NCBI GenBank assembly: GCA_900538475.1 | Contig: UPYT01000025.1 | Span: forward strand, 1 to 51,986 | DNA from: an uncultured Clostridium sp. | GTDB lineage: Bacteria; Bacillota; Clostridia; Lachnospirales; Lachnospiraceae | Direction: 5' to 3' | DNA length: 51,986 nt | Part shown: positions 24,181-32,882 of the stretch, in pieces | Position numbering within the stretch: the first letter of the stretch is position 1 | Layout of the letters: each line of letters begins with the position of its first letter | The notes under the pieces: generated by a model | The model's database searches: none | Told to the model about the DNA's origin: nothing | The model's input: only the letters and a program-made list of their open reading frames with translations | Made by a program: the position numbers and the translations under genes

Positions 24181-24233
24181 AAAAATGTCCGGAGGCTTCT
24201 GCATACTCTGCATCTGCCTTTCCGGACATTTTT
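24181..24233. terminator. Bidirectional terminator between merR and cell-wall repeat gene
   Basis: AAAAATGTCCGGA and its exact complement form a 13-bp stem with A and T tracts on both ends, serving two convergent genes. Confidence 0.88.
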
Positions 24234-24294
24234 CTTATGATAGAATCAGAATTTCAAAATATGGAGATTGCATTCTTGTGATGGCTGCAATTTT

Positions 24295-25743
24295 TTAGTG
24301 CTCTTCGTTTTCTTTGTGATCCTCACATTTTTCGTTGCCTACACGGGTAACGCGTCCCTTGCTGTCTGTGCAGTAGTAACGGTCATCTGCATCCTTGGCG
24401 TTCTTTTTCTTCTTCTGGATCTTACCGCTGGTATTTACCAGGTATTCTCCGCCGTCCTCATCTCCATTCCACTCTACAACCTTCAGCTTTTCATCGCTGT
24501 CAGCCTTCTGCAGCTTGCCCTGGAAATAAATATTTCCATCATCAATACCGTTGTAGCCCTGTCCGCGTTCCTCTCCGGATTTGCGGAAATTAAAGATGAA
24601 TTTCTCGCCGTCTAATTCAATAGTAGCCTTTCCGGTCTTCATAGCACCGTCCTTGGCTCCTCCAAAGTAGTAAACAGCCCATGCCTCATCCGGCTCCGGC
24701 ATATCATCCTCGCCCTCAATCTCTTCCCAGGACTGGATTTTTGAATCATTTACACTCATCTTATAGAGACCCTCAAGCATCTTGCCGTACTCGTCAAATG
24801 CATAATACTCGCCCTTAATCCGTTTGATCTCTCCTTTGACAATCTCTCCGTCCTTATCTGCATAGAACCAGCATTCTTCTCCGTCTCTGTATCCCTCCGG
24901 ATCCTGCTCCTCACCGGGAACTGTCTTAAACCAGCCTGTGCTCAGCCAGCTGTCAGAGGGCTGGGAATAGAACTTATCACTGGGAGTTGCCGCATTGCCC
25001 GGTGTGGAAATCCAGTTGAATACTGCATTACCGCCTTCCTCAAACAGATATTTTCTTCCGTTGATGGTCTTTTTCGTACCTGCAGTTTTCTCACCGTTGC
25101 TCTTAAAGTAGAACCAGTAGTGATCCTCAAAATCGGGGTCATCCTGCTCCTCGTCCTCTGCTTCCAGCCATGCCCATTCGTTGGCTCTCATCGCTCCGTC
25201 TCCTGCCTCGCCCAGGTAATACACACCATTTTTCCAGGCATCCTCGCCGGTCTGCCTCTCGCTCTCTTCGTTTACCCAGCCATAAAGCATTTTTCCTTCA
25301 TCATCGAAAGCATACTTTTTCGCCTGACCGTCTGCACGGATAATCGTTTTAAATGTAGTCTTTCCGGAATTGGATGCGGTATAAGCTTTTCCATTCGGTC
25401 CAAAGTAGTACCAGCAGGTATCTGACTCATCATCATCTCCATCCTCATTTTCCAGCCCTCTCCACTGGTTTGCCACCATGACGCCTGTCTCATTGACATA
25501 GTAGTATTCGTCATCGTCCTGCACCAGCTGACTGATAGCCATATCGCCATTTTCATCCAGCCAGTACCAGTTGTTTCCGGACCGCTTCCATTCGTCCGTT
25601 ACCCGATCACCGTACTTATCATAATAATGCCACTGGCCGTCTTCCTGCTGCCATCCATAGGCTGCATAGGACATCATTGCTGTTCCCATGGTAAATGCTG
25701 CTGCAGCGCAAGTTACCAGCATGCGTTTCGTGTTCTTTTTCAT
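24295..25743 (-). CDS. Secreted cell-wall-binding repeat protein, acidic
   Basis: This 482-residue protein has a signal peptide (MKKNTKRMLVTCAAAAFTMG to about SYAAYGW). Nearly its whole length is choline-binding-type repeats: GWQQEDGQWHYYDKYGDR, WYWLDENGDM, YYYVNETGVM, WYYFGPNGKAY and similar units. They are spaced by acidic inserts such as EDEEQDDPDFEDH. No catalytic domain is visible. The start at 25743 has GGAG 8 nt upstream and agrees with the promoter at 25808-25838; longer in-frame starts lie upstream of that promoter. It is likely a surface structural or adhesion protein. Confidence 0.85.
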   Translation of the reverse strand: MKKNTKRMLVTCAAAAFTMGTAMMSYAAYGWQQEDGQWHYYDKYGDRVTDEWKRSGNNWYWLDENGDMAISQLVQDDDEYYYVNETGVMVANQWRGLENEDGDDDESDTCWYYFGPNGKAYTASNSGKTTFKTIIRADGQAKKYAFDDEGKMLYGWVNEESERQTGEDAWKNGVYYLGEAGDGAMRANEWAWLEAEDEEQDDPDFEDHYWFYFKSNGEKTAGTKKTINGRKYLFEEGGNAVFNWISTPGNAATPSDKFYSQPSDSWLSTGWFKTVPGEEQDPEGYRDGEECWFYADKDGEIVKGEIKRIKGEYYAFDEYGKMLEGLYKMSVNDSKIQSWEEIEGEDDMPEPDEAWAVYYFGGAKDGAMKTGKATIELDGEKFIFNFRKSGEERGQGYNGIDDGNIYFQGKLQKADSDEKLKVVEWNGDEDGGEYLVNTSGKIQKKKKNAKDADDRYYCTDSKGRVTRVGNEKCEDHKENEEH

Positions 25744-25807
25744 AATCATTACTCCTTCTTGATTTTCTATTTTCTCTTTTTTCTCGGTATCTCTTTCCGA
25801 TGACCTT

Positions 25808-25838
25808 ACTCTACACCCTGGAACCGTTCCAGGGTCAA
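25808..25838 (-). promoter_or_regulatory. MerR-type promoter with 19-bp spacer and perfect dyad
   Basis: On the minus strand TTGACC (25833-25838) and TAGAGT (25808-25813) are separated by 19 bp, the overlong spacer typical of MerR-activated promoters. A perfect dyad CCCTGGAAC-N-GTTCCAGGG (25816-25834) fills the spacer. The predicted leader is about 58 nt. The stretch 25839-25960 beyond it shows no gene. Confidence 0.75.
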
Positions 25839-25960
25839 GTGAAGTAAGAAAGCTGTAAGAAGTTGTAAATTTTCCGTGAAGAACGACAGAAAGCAGTAAT
25901 TTTTTATGACGATTCAGGACGGCGTGAGAGCTGGAATCTCCGATGCATCTTGTTCGGCCA

Positions 25961-26007
25961 AAATAAAACAACGCCCCGGAGGATCCTTTTATCCACCGAA
26001 GCACCGT
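25961..26007 (-). terminator. Terminator of the phosphofructokinase gene
   Basis: A GC-rich imperfect hairpin on the minus strand (AACG/CGTT, CTTCGG/CCGGGG and GGAT/ATCC segments) is followed by a T-rich run. It lies about 80 bp after the stop codon. Confidence 0.65.
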
Positions 26008-26084
26008 TTCTTTTAAAGCCTAATCTGATTTTTCATTACCTGTCAATCATAACTGTTCAGGGCCACCCCCTGGCCTGCTGCGAA

Positions 26085-27335
26085 TTATTTTCTCAGCATT
26101 ACATCCTGAAGACGCAGATGTCTCGGCAGTCCGTCTACCATCATAGGAGTCAGTTCTGCCTGAATCAGCGGCCGAACATAGTTGATGAAATCCTCTGTTA
26201 CATAATCTCCGCTTTCATTGATCCACTCTCTCGGAACCTTTTTCTCAATGTTTGCAACCTTGTGAACATCATAAATATCCGTCACGCACAGATAGGGATC
26301 GTCAGACACTCTCTTTAAGATAACCATTTTTCCGGTCTCGCCTTCAAAAGCTGCCTTTACTGCAGCTCCGCCTACCTGATAAGCCTCTGTAATATCTACA
26401 CGGCCTACAATATGGGACGCACACCGCTGCAGGGAGTTAAACTCGATTGCTCTGGTCTTGCAGCCTACCTCCTTGGAAATCTTCTGAGCCAGGAACCGTG
26501 AGGTGCCGGTCAGCTGACGGTGTCCAAAGGCATCTACGAAATCTACATTATCTGTCAGCTCGCAGACATAACGGCCATCCGCCACCTTCACACCCTCTGA
26601 AATAGCCACAACCACAGATTTCTTTGTTTTGTGAAGCTCAGCCACCTTATGCATAAACTCATCCACATCAAAGGTAATCTCCGGTAAAAACAGCATATCC
26701 GGGCCTTCGCAGTCCTCGCCCTTTGCCAGCGCAGCAGCGCCGGTCAGCCAGCCTGCATTACGTCCCATAATCTCTACCAGGGTTACGTTCTGCTGATCAT
26801 AAACCAGTCCGTCACGAATAATTTCTTTTGTAATAGAAGCAATGTATTTTGCAGCACTTCCAAAACCAGGCGTATGATCGGTAATCGGAAGATCATTGTC
26901 AATGGTCTTTGGAACACCCATAAACCGGATTTTGGAACTGGTCAGAATCGCATAGTCTGACAGCTTCATAATCGTATCCATAGAGTCATTTCCTCCGATA
27001 TAGAAGAAATACTCTACCTCCAGCTTTTCCAGGATCTCAAAAATCTTGTCGTATACCTCTGTATTTCCCTTGATAGGCGGCAGCTTATAGCGGCAGGAAC
27101 CCAGGAAGGAGGACGGCGTTCTCTTTAACAGATCAATATCCAAATCACTGCGGATATGTTCTGACAAATCAACCACCCGTTCCTCCAACAATCCCTGAAT
27201 GCCGTGCAGCATACCATATACCTTTTTTGCTCCCCTGTCTTTTGCAGTCTTAAATACACCGGCCAGGCTGGAATTGATGACCGCAGTTGGTCCGCCGGAC
27301 TGTCCGACAATTACGTTACCCATTACTTGTTTCAT
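26085..27335 (-). CDS. pfp: 6-phosphofructokinase, probably pyrophosphate-dependent
   Basis: This glycolytic enzyme converts fructose 6-phosphate to the 1,6-bisphosphate. The 416 residues contain GQSGGPTAVINSSL at the start, GGND at 114-117 and PKTIDND at 142-148. In ATP enzymes the positions are GGDGS and PGTIDND; Asp in place of the second Gly and Lys in place of Gly mark the pyrophosphate-type family. Asn in place of the catalytic-loop Asp in GGD is a variant seen in this clostridial branch. It lies downstream of kdgK but a terminator separates them. Confidence 0.88.
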   Translation of the reverse strand: MKQVMGNVIVGQSGGPTAVINSSLAGVFKTAKDRGAKKVYGMLHGIQGLLEERVVDLSEHIRSDLDIDLLKRTPSSFLGSCRYKLPPIKGNTEVYDKIFEILEKLEVEYFFYIGGNDSMDTIMKLSDYAILTSSKIRFMGVPKTIDNDLPITDHTPGFGSAAKYIASITKEIIRDGLVYDQQNVTLVEIMGRNAGWLTGAAALAKGEDCEGPDMLFLPEITFDVDEFMHKVAELHKTKKSVVVAISEGVKVADGRYVCELTDNVDFVDAFGHRQLTGTSRFLAQKISKEVGCKTRAIEFNSLQRCASHIVGRVDITEAYQVGGAAVKAAFEGETGKMVILKRVSDDPYLCVTDIYDVHKVANIEKKVPREWINESGDYVTEDFINYVRPLIQAELTPMMVDGLPRHLRLQDVMLRK

Positions 27336-27394
27336 AAGTGAGTCCCCCTCTGTATTTATTCTGTGAAGTTTATATCAATTTCCCTGATTGATAA

Positions 27395-27429
27395 AATGGC
27401 TAACTCCCGGTTAAAGGGAATTAGCCATT
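27395..27429 (-). terminator. Terminator after kdgK
   Basis: AATGGCTAA and TTAGCCATT pair, with an additional CCC/GGG inner pair, followed by TTTTAT on the minus strand. Confidence 0.8.
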
Positions 27430-27460
27430 GTTAAAACCTTAACTTATTATCGAACTAGAA

Positions 27461-28492
27461 TTATCTCTGAACACGTCCAGAACCGTCGCCACCTGCCAGA
27501 TTGTCAACATCTGCACGGGTAACCAGGTTGAAGTCGCCAGGAATGGTGTGCTTCAGAGCAGAAGCTGCTACTGCAAACTCCAGAGCTGCCTTCATATCCT
27601 TGCCGTCTAACAGACCGCAAACAAGACCTGCTGCAAAGGAATCTCCGCCGCCTACACGGTCAACGATAGGAGTGATGGAGTACTTTCTGGAATGATAGAA
27701 CTCACGAGTCTTACCATCCATGATGCATGCGGACCAACCATTGTTGGAAGCGCTGTAGCTCTCACGCAGAGAGCTGATGATATACTTGAAGCCAAACTTG
27801 TCAGCCATCTGGTTGAAGATATCAACATAACCAGCCAGCTCCAGTTCTCCAGAAGTAACATCGGTGTTGCCCGGCTTGAAGCCCAGAACCTTCTCAGCAT
27901 CCTCTTCGTTACCGATGCAGACATCAACGTACTGCATTAAGTTAGTCATAACCTTCTGAGCCTTCTCGGAAGACCACAGTTTCTTACGGAAGTTTAAGTC
28001 AACGGATACGGTTACGCCGTGAGCCTTAGCAGCCTTTAAAGCAGCCTCGGTCAGCTCAGCTGCAGCATCACTTACAGCCGGAGTAATACCGGTAAAGTGG
28101 AACCAGTCAGCATCAGCGAAGATCTCGTCAAAGTTGAACTCATCTGCAGTTGCAGTGGAGATAGAAGAATGAGCACGGTCATAAACAACGTTGGAAGCTC
28201 TCATTGCAGAGCCAGTCTCCAGGTAGTAAATACCCAGTCTCTCACCGCTTCTTGCGATGTGCTTGGTTCCTACATTGTATTTTCTCAGAGCTGCTACTGC
28301 ACACTCACCGATGGGGTTAGCCGGTACAGCGGTAACAAATTCTGCATCATGACCATAGTTAGCCAGAGATACAGCTACGTTTGCCTCGCCGCCGCCGTAG
28401 TTGATGTCAAACTCGTCTGCCTGGATAAATTTCTCGTTATTCGGGGTAGATAATCTTAACATAATCTCGCCCATGGTTACTACTTTTGCCAT
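27461..28492 (-). CDS. kdgK: 2-keto-3-deoxygluconate kinase (PfkB family)
   Basis: This cytosolic ribokinase-family enzyme phosphorylates 2-keto-3-deoxygluconate to KDPG. The 343 residues include the PfkB N-terminal signature around GGGEANVAVSLANYG and the C-terminal VGGGDSFAAGLVCGLLDG, which carries the catalytic Asp in the GxGD element. AAGGAG precedes the ATG by 9 nt. It is 39 bp downstream of eda, and the pair is the lower hexuronate pathway; specificity for the keto-deoxy acid is inferred from this pairing. Confidence 0.9.
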   Translation of the reverse strand: MAKVVTMGEIMLRLSTPNNEKFIQADEFDINYGGGEANVAVSLANYGHDAEFVTAVPANPIGECAVAALRKYNVGTKHIARSGERLGIYYLETGSAMRASNVVYDRAHSSISTATADEFNFDEIFADADWFHFTGITPAVSDAAAELTEAALKAAKAHGVTVSVDLNFRKKLWSSEKAQKVMTNLMQYVDVCIGNEEDAEKVLGFKPGNTDVTSGELELAGYVDIFNQMADKFGFKYIISSLRESYSASNNGWSACIMDGKTREFYHSRKYSITPIVDRVGGGDSFAAGLVCGLLDGKDMKAALEFAVAASALKHTIPGDFNLVTRADVDNLAGGDGSGRVQR

Positions 28493-28531
28493 TTTTATAT
28501 TCTCCTTTTTTAATTTCTTTCTAAAATTTAT

Positions 28532-29182
28532 TTACTTTCTTGCAGCTGCAACAGCTTCAACGAACTCTTTTGCTTTTGCAGTAACTGCTGCGAAGTCGCC
28601 GGTCTTTGCGCCCTTGGTCAGGCTGCTTCCGGTACCTACTGCGTATGCGCCAGCCTTCAGCCACTTGTCTACGTTGTCTACGTCAACACCGCCGGACGGC
28701 ATAAACTCACCCTGAGGCAGCGGGCCCTTAAAGGAGCTGATAGCAGCCGGTCCAACAATGTTGCCCGGGAATACCTTAATGATATCACATCCAGCTTCCA
28801 GAGCAGTAATTGCTTCGGTAGGAGTCATAACACCTGGCAGCATCGGCACGCGGTAGCGGTTGCACATCTTAATGGTCTCAACGTTCAGGCCCGGGCTTAC
28901 TACATAGTTAGCGCCAGCCATAATTGCCATTCTTGCAGTCTCCGGATCCAGAACAGTACCTGCACCGATCACGATCTTCTCATTATCTTTATACTTTGCT
29001 ACCATGTTTGCAATCAGATCGATGGGGCTTCCCTCATCAACAGTCATGCAAATCTCGATGAAATTAATGCCGCCCTCGATAATGGCATCAATCACCTTCT
29101 CGCCCTGCTCCAGGTTCTTTGCACGAACCACAGCTACCAGACAGTCTTCCTTCAGCCTTGCCAGTACTTGCTCTTTTTTCAT
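28532..29182 (-). CDS. eda: KDPG / 4-hydroxy-2-oxoglutarate aldolase
   Basis: This class I aldolase splits 2-keto-3-deoxy-6-phosphogluconate into pyruvate and glyceraldehyde 3-phosphate. The 216 residues form a TIM barrel with VAVVRAKNLEQGEKVIDAIIEGGINFIEI, GAGTVLDPETA, and the Schiff-base Lys in CDIIKVFPGNIVGPAAISSFKGPLPQ, followed by PSGGVDVDNVDKWLKAGA. GGAG lies before the ATG. It has its own promoter at 29247-29275 and is read with kdgK. Confidence 0.95.
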   Translation of the reverse strand: MKKEQVLARLKEDCLVAVVRAKNLEQGEKVIDAIIEGGINFIEICMTVDEGSPIDLIANMVAKYKDNEKIVIGAGTVLDPETARMAIMAGANYVVSPGLNVETIKMCNRYRVPMLPGVMTPTEAITALEAGCDIIKVFPGNIVGPAAISSFKGPLPQGEFMPSGGVDVDNVDKWLKAGAYAVGTGSSLTKGAKTGDFAAVTAKAKEFVEAVAAARK

Positions 29183-29203
29183 GGTCTTATTCTCCTTTTC
29201 TTG

Positions 29204-29275
29204 TTCGTATATGCGAATCTTCTTTGCAAATACGATTTATGACTTTATTTTAATAGTTTCCAACATGTTTGTCAA
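29204..29275 (-). promoter_or_regulatory. eda-kdgK promoter with probable IclR operator
   Basis: TTGACA (29270-29275) and TAAAAT (29247-29252) are 17 bp apart on the minus strand. In the leader, TTCGTATATGCGAA (29204-29217) is a near-palindrome. Its half TCGTATATGC is repeated in inverted form as GCAAATACGA at 29226-29235. The IclR-family gene directly upstream is the likely binder. Confidence 0.6.
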
Positions 29276-29285
29276 CAGGCAATCC

Positions 29286-30047
29286 TTATATTTTGCCCAG
29301 AAAACCCAACAATTTTGAGACCTCCGCTGCCTTTTTGGCAGTCAGCCGCCCCAGCTGTTCATAGTCCTCCGTAGGCTTATAAAGACTGGATACGCTCAGG
29401 GCTCCCACAACGCTTCCATCCGGTCCGAAAACAGGAGCTCCCACACACTCCATGTGCTCCTCCACTTCTCTCTCATCCAGGGCATATCCCTGATCCCTGA
29501 CTCGTTCCAGCTCCCTTTTCAGGGATTCTCTGTCTGTTATCGTTCGTTCCGTATGCTTCTTGAATTTCATACGGGCCAGAATCTGTCCGCAGGTTTCCTC
29601 ATCGCTGTATGCCAGAATCGCCTTGCCCAGAGAGGTACAGTACATCGGGTTCTTTGTTCCTACCGTAGCTGTAGTAATAATCGGATTTTCCGGCTCTGTC
29701 TTGCAGATATAGACTACCTCATGATCAGAACGCACCCCAAAAAACACCGTTTTTCCTACTTCCTTGGCAAAAGCGCGCATTTCCGGTTCAATCACATTGA
29801 TAAAATTCAGATTGTTCGTATAATTAATCCCAATCCGGTATGCCGTCAGACCAATGGTATATCTTTGTCTCTGTCCCCGGTCTACATTTACCATTCCCAT
29901 CTCTGCCAGGGTGGTTACAATGTCATAGGCGCTTGTTTTGGGAAGATCCAGCTTTCCGCAAATTTCATCCAGAGTGATCCCCTCCGGATTCTTGGATACC
30001 AGCTTCAGGATCTCCACGGTTCTTTGTGTCGTTCTGTTCAGTTTCAT
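29286..30047 (-). CDS. IclR-family regulator of hexuronate genes (KdgR-like)
   Basis: The protein has 253 residues. The N-terminal winged helix reads RTTQRTVEILKLVSKNPEGITLDEICGKLDLPKTSAYDIVTTLAEMGMV. The C-terminal IclR effector domain has GKTVFFGVRSDHEVVYICK, TVGTKNPMYCTSLGKAILAY and AVFGPDGSVVGALSVSS, a GAF-like small-molecule pocket. It lies between uxaA and eda on the same strand, suggesting 2-keto-3-deoxygluconate as inducer by analogy with KdgR. Its probable operator is just downstream at 29204-29235. Confidence 0.88.
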   Translation of the reverse strand: MKLNRTTQRTVEILKLVSKNPEGITLDEICGKLDLPKTSAYDIVTTLAEMGMVNVDRGQRQRYTIGLTAYRIGINYTNNLNFINVIEPEMRAFAKEVGKTVFFGVRSDHEVVYICKTEPENPIITTATVGTKNPMYCTSLGKAILAYSDEETCGQILARMKFKKHTERTITDRESLKRELERVRDQGYALDEREVEEHMECVGAPVFGPDGSVVGALSVSSLYKPTEDYEQLGRLTAKKAAEVSKLLGFLGKI

Positions 30048-30134
30048 GGGACTTGCCCCGCCTTTCTATCTTAAACGGCAGGCAGCACAGGATAACATTG
30101 TCTGGCCGGCACATCTAATGCGCCGAATCTGCTG

Positions 30135-31619
30135 CTACAGCGTCACACCCTGCTTGAAGATAGCCATATCATGGAAGCCTGCTTCTTCTGCCTTCACCTT
30201 TTTGCCGGATGCAACAGCCAGAACATAGTCAAACAGTTCCTGAGCCAGCTGCTCCTTACTCTTATCTTCTACCATACTTCCGGCATTAAAGTCAATCCAG
30301 TTATTTTTATGTCCTGCCAGTTTTGAGTTGCTGGAGATCTTCACAGTAGGAACCGGTGATGCAAAGGGTGTTCCTCTTCCAGTCGTAAACAGTACAATCT
30401 GAGCGCCGGATACTGCCAGGGCTGTCGAAGCTACCAGATCATTGCCGGGAGCAGACAGCAGATTTAATCCTTTTACCTTCACCGGCTCTCCATAGGACAG
30501 TACGCCCTTTACCGGAGCGCTGCCAGACTTCTGCGTACATCCAAGGGACTTGTCCTCCAGAGTGGAAATTCCTCCCTTTTTATTTCCCGGAGAAGGATTC
30601 TCATAAATGGTCTGGTTATGACTGGTAAAATAGTTTTTAAAATCATTAATCAAATGAACTGTCTTATCAAACAGCTCCGGAGTTTCACAACGGTTCATCA
30701 GAAGGGTCTCTGCACCAAACATCTCCGGAACCTCTGTCAGAATCGTAGTGCCTCCTTTGGAAATCAGCAGATCGGAAAAGGCTCCGACTGTAGGATTGGC
30801 TGTGATTCCGGACAGACCATCAGATCCGCCGCACTTCATGCCGATAACCAGCTCGCTGGCATCTATGGTCTCTCTGCTGAAGGCGCCTGCATACACAGCC
30901 AGCTCCTCCAGAAGCTTCATAGCCTCCTCCTGCTCGTCCTCCACGTCCTGACACTGAAGAAATTTTACTCTCTGTTCATCATATTCCCCAATATACTGCT
31001 CTTTTAAAAGAGGAATGTTGCTGTTCTCGCATCCCAGTCCCAGCACCAGAACGCCGCCGGCATTGGGGTGATGAATCATATCAGCCAGAACCTTTCTGGT
31101 ATTCTCCTGATCATCGCCCATCTGGGAACATCCGTAAGGATGGGTAAATGCGATCACATCCTCCACATTTCCTCCCACAAATTTCTTTGCTTTCTTTTCC
31201 AGAGCCTGAGCGATGGAATTGACACATCCCACGGTAGGAATAATCCAGATCTCATTGCGGACGCCTACCTTTCCGTCTGCTCTGCGGTATCCGTCAAAAT
31301 ATGCGTGGGCTGATTCTTTCAGGCCGGAGGCCACCGGCTCATACTGATACTCCAGAAGGTCTCCCAGCGCCGTCTTTAAATTATGTACGTGCACCCATCC
31401 GCCAGCAGCAATATCCTCCTTTGCAAAGCCGATGCGGAAGCCGTATTTGATAACCTCCTCGCCTTTTGCAATAGGCTTTAAGGCAAATTTATGTCCCTGC
31501 GGAATCTCTTCACCAATGGTAACCTGGTACTGACCTACTGTCAGACTCTCACCCAGGGCAATGGGACGCAGCGCAACAGCTACATTATCATCCTCATGGA
31601 TCCTGATAAAATCCTGCAT
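30135..31619 (-). CDS. uxaA: Altronate dehydratase, single-chain UxaA
   Basis: This enzyme converts D-altronate to 2-keto-3-deoxygluconate in galacturonate breakdown. The 494 residues combine an N-terminal SAF domain (HEDDNVAVALRPIALGE...IPQGHKFALKPIAKGEEVIKYG) with the C-terminal dehydratase domain containing HPYGCSQMGDDQENTRKVLADM, LGLGCENSNIP and MKCGGSDGLSGITANP, with the Cys residues expected for the metal site. The ATG at 31619 has GGAG 9 nt upstream, and the operator and promoter at 31688-31734 confirm it. Confidence 0.93.
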   Translation of the reverse strand: MQDFIRIHEDDNVAVALRPIALGESLTVGQYQVTIGEEIPQGHKFALKPIAKGEEVIKYGFRIGFAKEDIAAGGWVHVHNLKTALGDLLEYQYEPVASGLKESAHAYFDGYRRADGKVGVRNEIWIIPTVGCVNSIAQALEKKAKKFVGGNVEDVIAFTHPYGCSQMGDDQENTRKVLADMIHHPNAGGVLVLGLGCENSNIPLLKEQYIGEYDEQRVKFLQCQDVEDEQEEAMKLLEELAVYAGAFSRETIDASELVIGMKCGGSDGLSGITANPTVGAFSDLLISKGGTTILTEVPEMFGAETLLMNRCETPELFDKTVHLINDFKNYFTSHNQTIYENPSPGNKKGGISTLEDKSLGCTQKSGSAPVKGVLSYGEPVKVKGLNLLSAPGNDLVASTALAVSGAQIVLFTTGRGTPFASPVPTVKISSNSKLAGHKNNWIDFNAGSMVEDKSKEQLAQELFDYVLAVASGKKVKAEEAGFHDMAIFKQGVTL

Positions 31620-31687
31620 TTCCTTTTTCTCCTTCTGTTCCAGTTGAAAGTATTGATATTTGTAAAGTTTTTCTGTCTTGTCCAATG

Positions 31688-31734
31688 TTGTAAGGGCTTA
31701 CAATTATTCTACATAATCTCTGTTCATAAGTCAA
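31688..31734 (-). promoter_or_regulatory. uxaA promoter with LacI-type operator
   Basis: TTGACT (31729-31734) and TAGAAT (31706-31711) are 17 bp apart on the minus strand. TTGTAAG-GG-CTTACAA (31688-31703) lies directly after the -10, where a bound repressor would block transcription. The same half sites recur at the divergent lacI-type promoter. Confidence 0.85.
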
Positions 31735-31785
31735 GAAGAAAACAGGGATTATTTCAAAGAACTTGTGCAAAACTCTGTAAAATAC

Positions 31786-31838
31786 TTGCAATATTTTTCT
31801 TTGGCGGTTATAATGATATCATCTTGTAAGTACTTACA
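31786..31838 (+). promoter_or_regulatory. Promoter and operator of the lacI-uxaC operon
   Basis: TTGCAA (31786-31791) and TATAAT (31809-31814) are 17 bp apart. The perfect palindrome TGTAAGTACTTACA (31825-31838) follows in the early leader. It shares TGTAAG/CTTACA arms with the operator on the uxaA side. Confidence 0.85.
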
Positions 31839-31856
31839 GAAATGAGGATGATTTTC

Positions 31857-32858
31857 GTGAATATTTATGATGTTTCCAAAAAGGCCGGCGTTTCCATCGC
31901 TACCGTATCCAGGGTCCTGAATGGCAACCCCAATGTCAGCGAAAAAACCCGCGCCCGGGTGCTGGAGGTTATGGAAGAACTGGGCTACACCCCCAATGTA
32001 TTTGCAAGAGGGCTGGGACTTGGTTCTATCAAAACCATCGGTATTATGTGTTCAGATTCTTCCGATCCCTATCTGGCTCACGCCATATATTATCTGGAAC
32101 GGGATCTGCGCACCAATGGCTACGATTCCATTTTATGCTGCACCGGCAATTCGCTGGAAACTAAGCGTCAGTATTTTGAGCTGCTCCGCTCCAAAAAAGT
32201 AGACGCCATTATTATTGCCGGTTCCAAATTTATCGAAATGAAGACAAAAGACAATGCTTACATTATAGATGCAGCAAAGGAGCTTCCCATTATTCTGGTA
32301 AATGGCTACCTGGAAGGAGAAAATATCTACTGTACCCTTTGTGATGACAGAACGGCAACCCACTACGCTACAAGCCAGCTGATTGCATCCGGCTGCCGAA
32401 AGATTCTCTATCTTTTCAGCAGCTATTCCTACAGCGGTACCAACAAGATGAAGGGCTACCGGGATGCCCTGTGCGGACGGGGACTTTCCGTTCAGGACGA
32501 ATATATTCACCAGTGTGAAAAAGATGTGCTGGCAGCCAGAGATCTGCTGCTTCGCCTCCACAAGGAGGGGCTTCCCTTTGACGCAGTTCTGACCTCAGAT
32601 GATGCGCTGGCAGTAGGTGCTGTAAAATATGCACATATGACGAGCAGAAGTATTCCCGATGATTTGAGCATTATCGGTTATAATAATTCTGCTTATTCCA
32701 TCTGTACCGATCCGGAGCTGACTTCTATTGACAGCAAGGCAGAGGCCCTCTGCACAACTGCTATCAATACCCTTATGGGCGTTTTCAACGGCGGCAATGT
32801 TCCCAGCAGGACAACCATTGCAGCTGATTTGATAAAAAGAGCTACTACTAAATTTTAA
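31857..32858 (+). CDS. LacI-family repressor of hexuronate genes
   Basis: The protein has about 333 residues. The HTH and hinge are textbook: NIYDVSKKAGVSIATVSRVLNGNPNVSEKTRARVLEVMEELGYTPNVFARGLG, with a periplasmic-binding-type effector domain after. A GTG start at 31857 is preferred: GAGG lies 9 nt upstream and the protein then begins like other LacI members, while the earlier ATG adds five unusual residues. It is 24 bp upstream of uxaC. Matched palindromes at both divergent promoters support autoregulation and uxaA control. The inducer is unknown. Confidence 0.9.
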   Translation: MNIYDVSKKAGVSIATVSRVLNGNPNVSEKTRARVLEVMEELGYTPNVFARGLGLGSIKTIGIMCSDSSDPYLAHAIYYLERDLRTNGYDSILCCTGNSLETKRQYFELLRSKKVDAIIIAGSKFIEMKTKDNAYIIDAAKELPIILVNGYLEGENIYCTLCDDRTATHYATSQLIASGCRKILYLFSSYSYSGTNKMKGYRDALCGRGLSVQDEYIHQCEKDVLAARDLLLRLHKEGLPFDAVLTSDDALAVGAVKYAHMTSRSIPDDLSIIGYNNSAYSICTDPELTSIDSKAEALCTTAINTLMGVFNGGNVPSRTTIAADLIKRATTKF

Positions 32859-32882
32859 TTTATTTTAAGGAGGAATCATCCA

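Noticed and set aside
25744..26004. N-terminal extension of the cell-wall repeat protein
   Set aside because: The extra 87 codons cover the MerR-type promoter and lie upstream of a good ribosome site and signal peptide.
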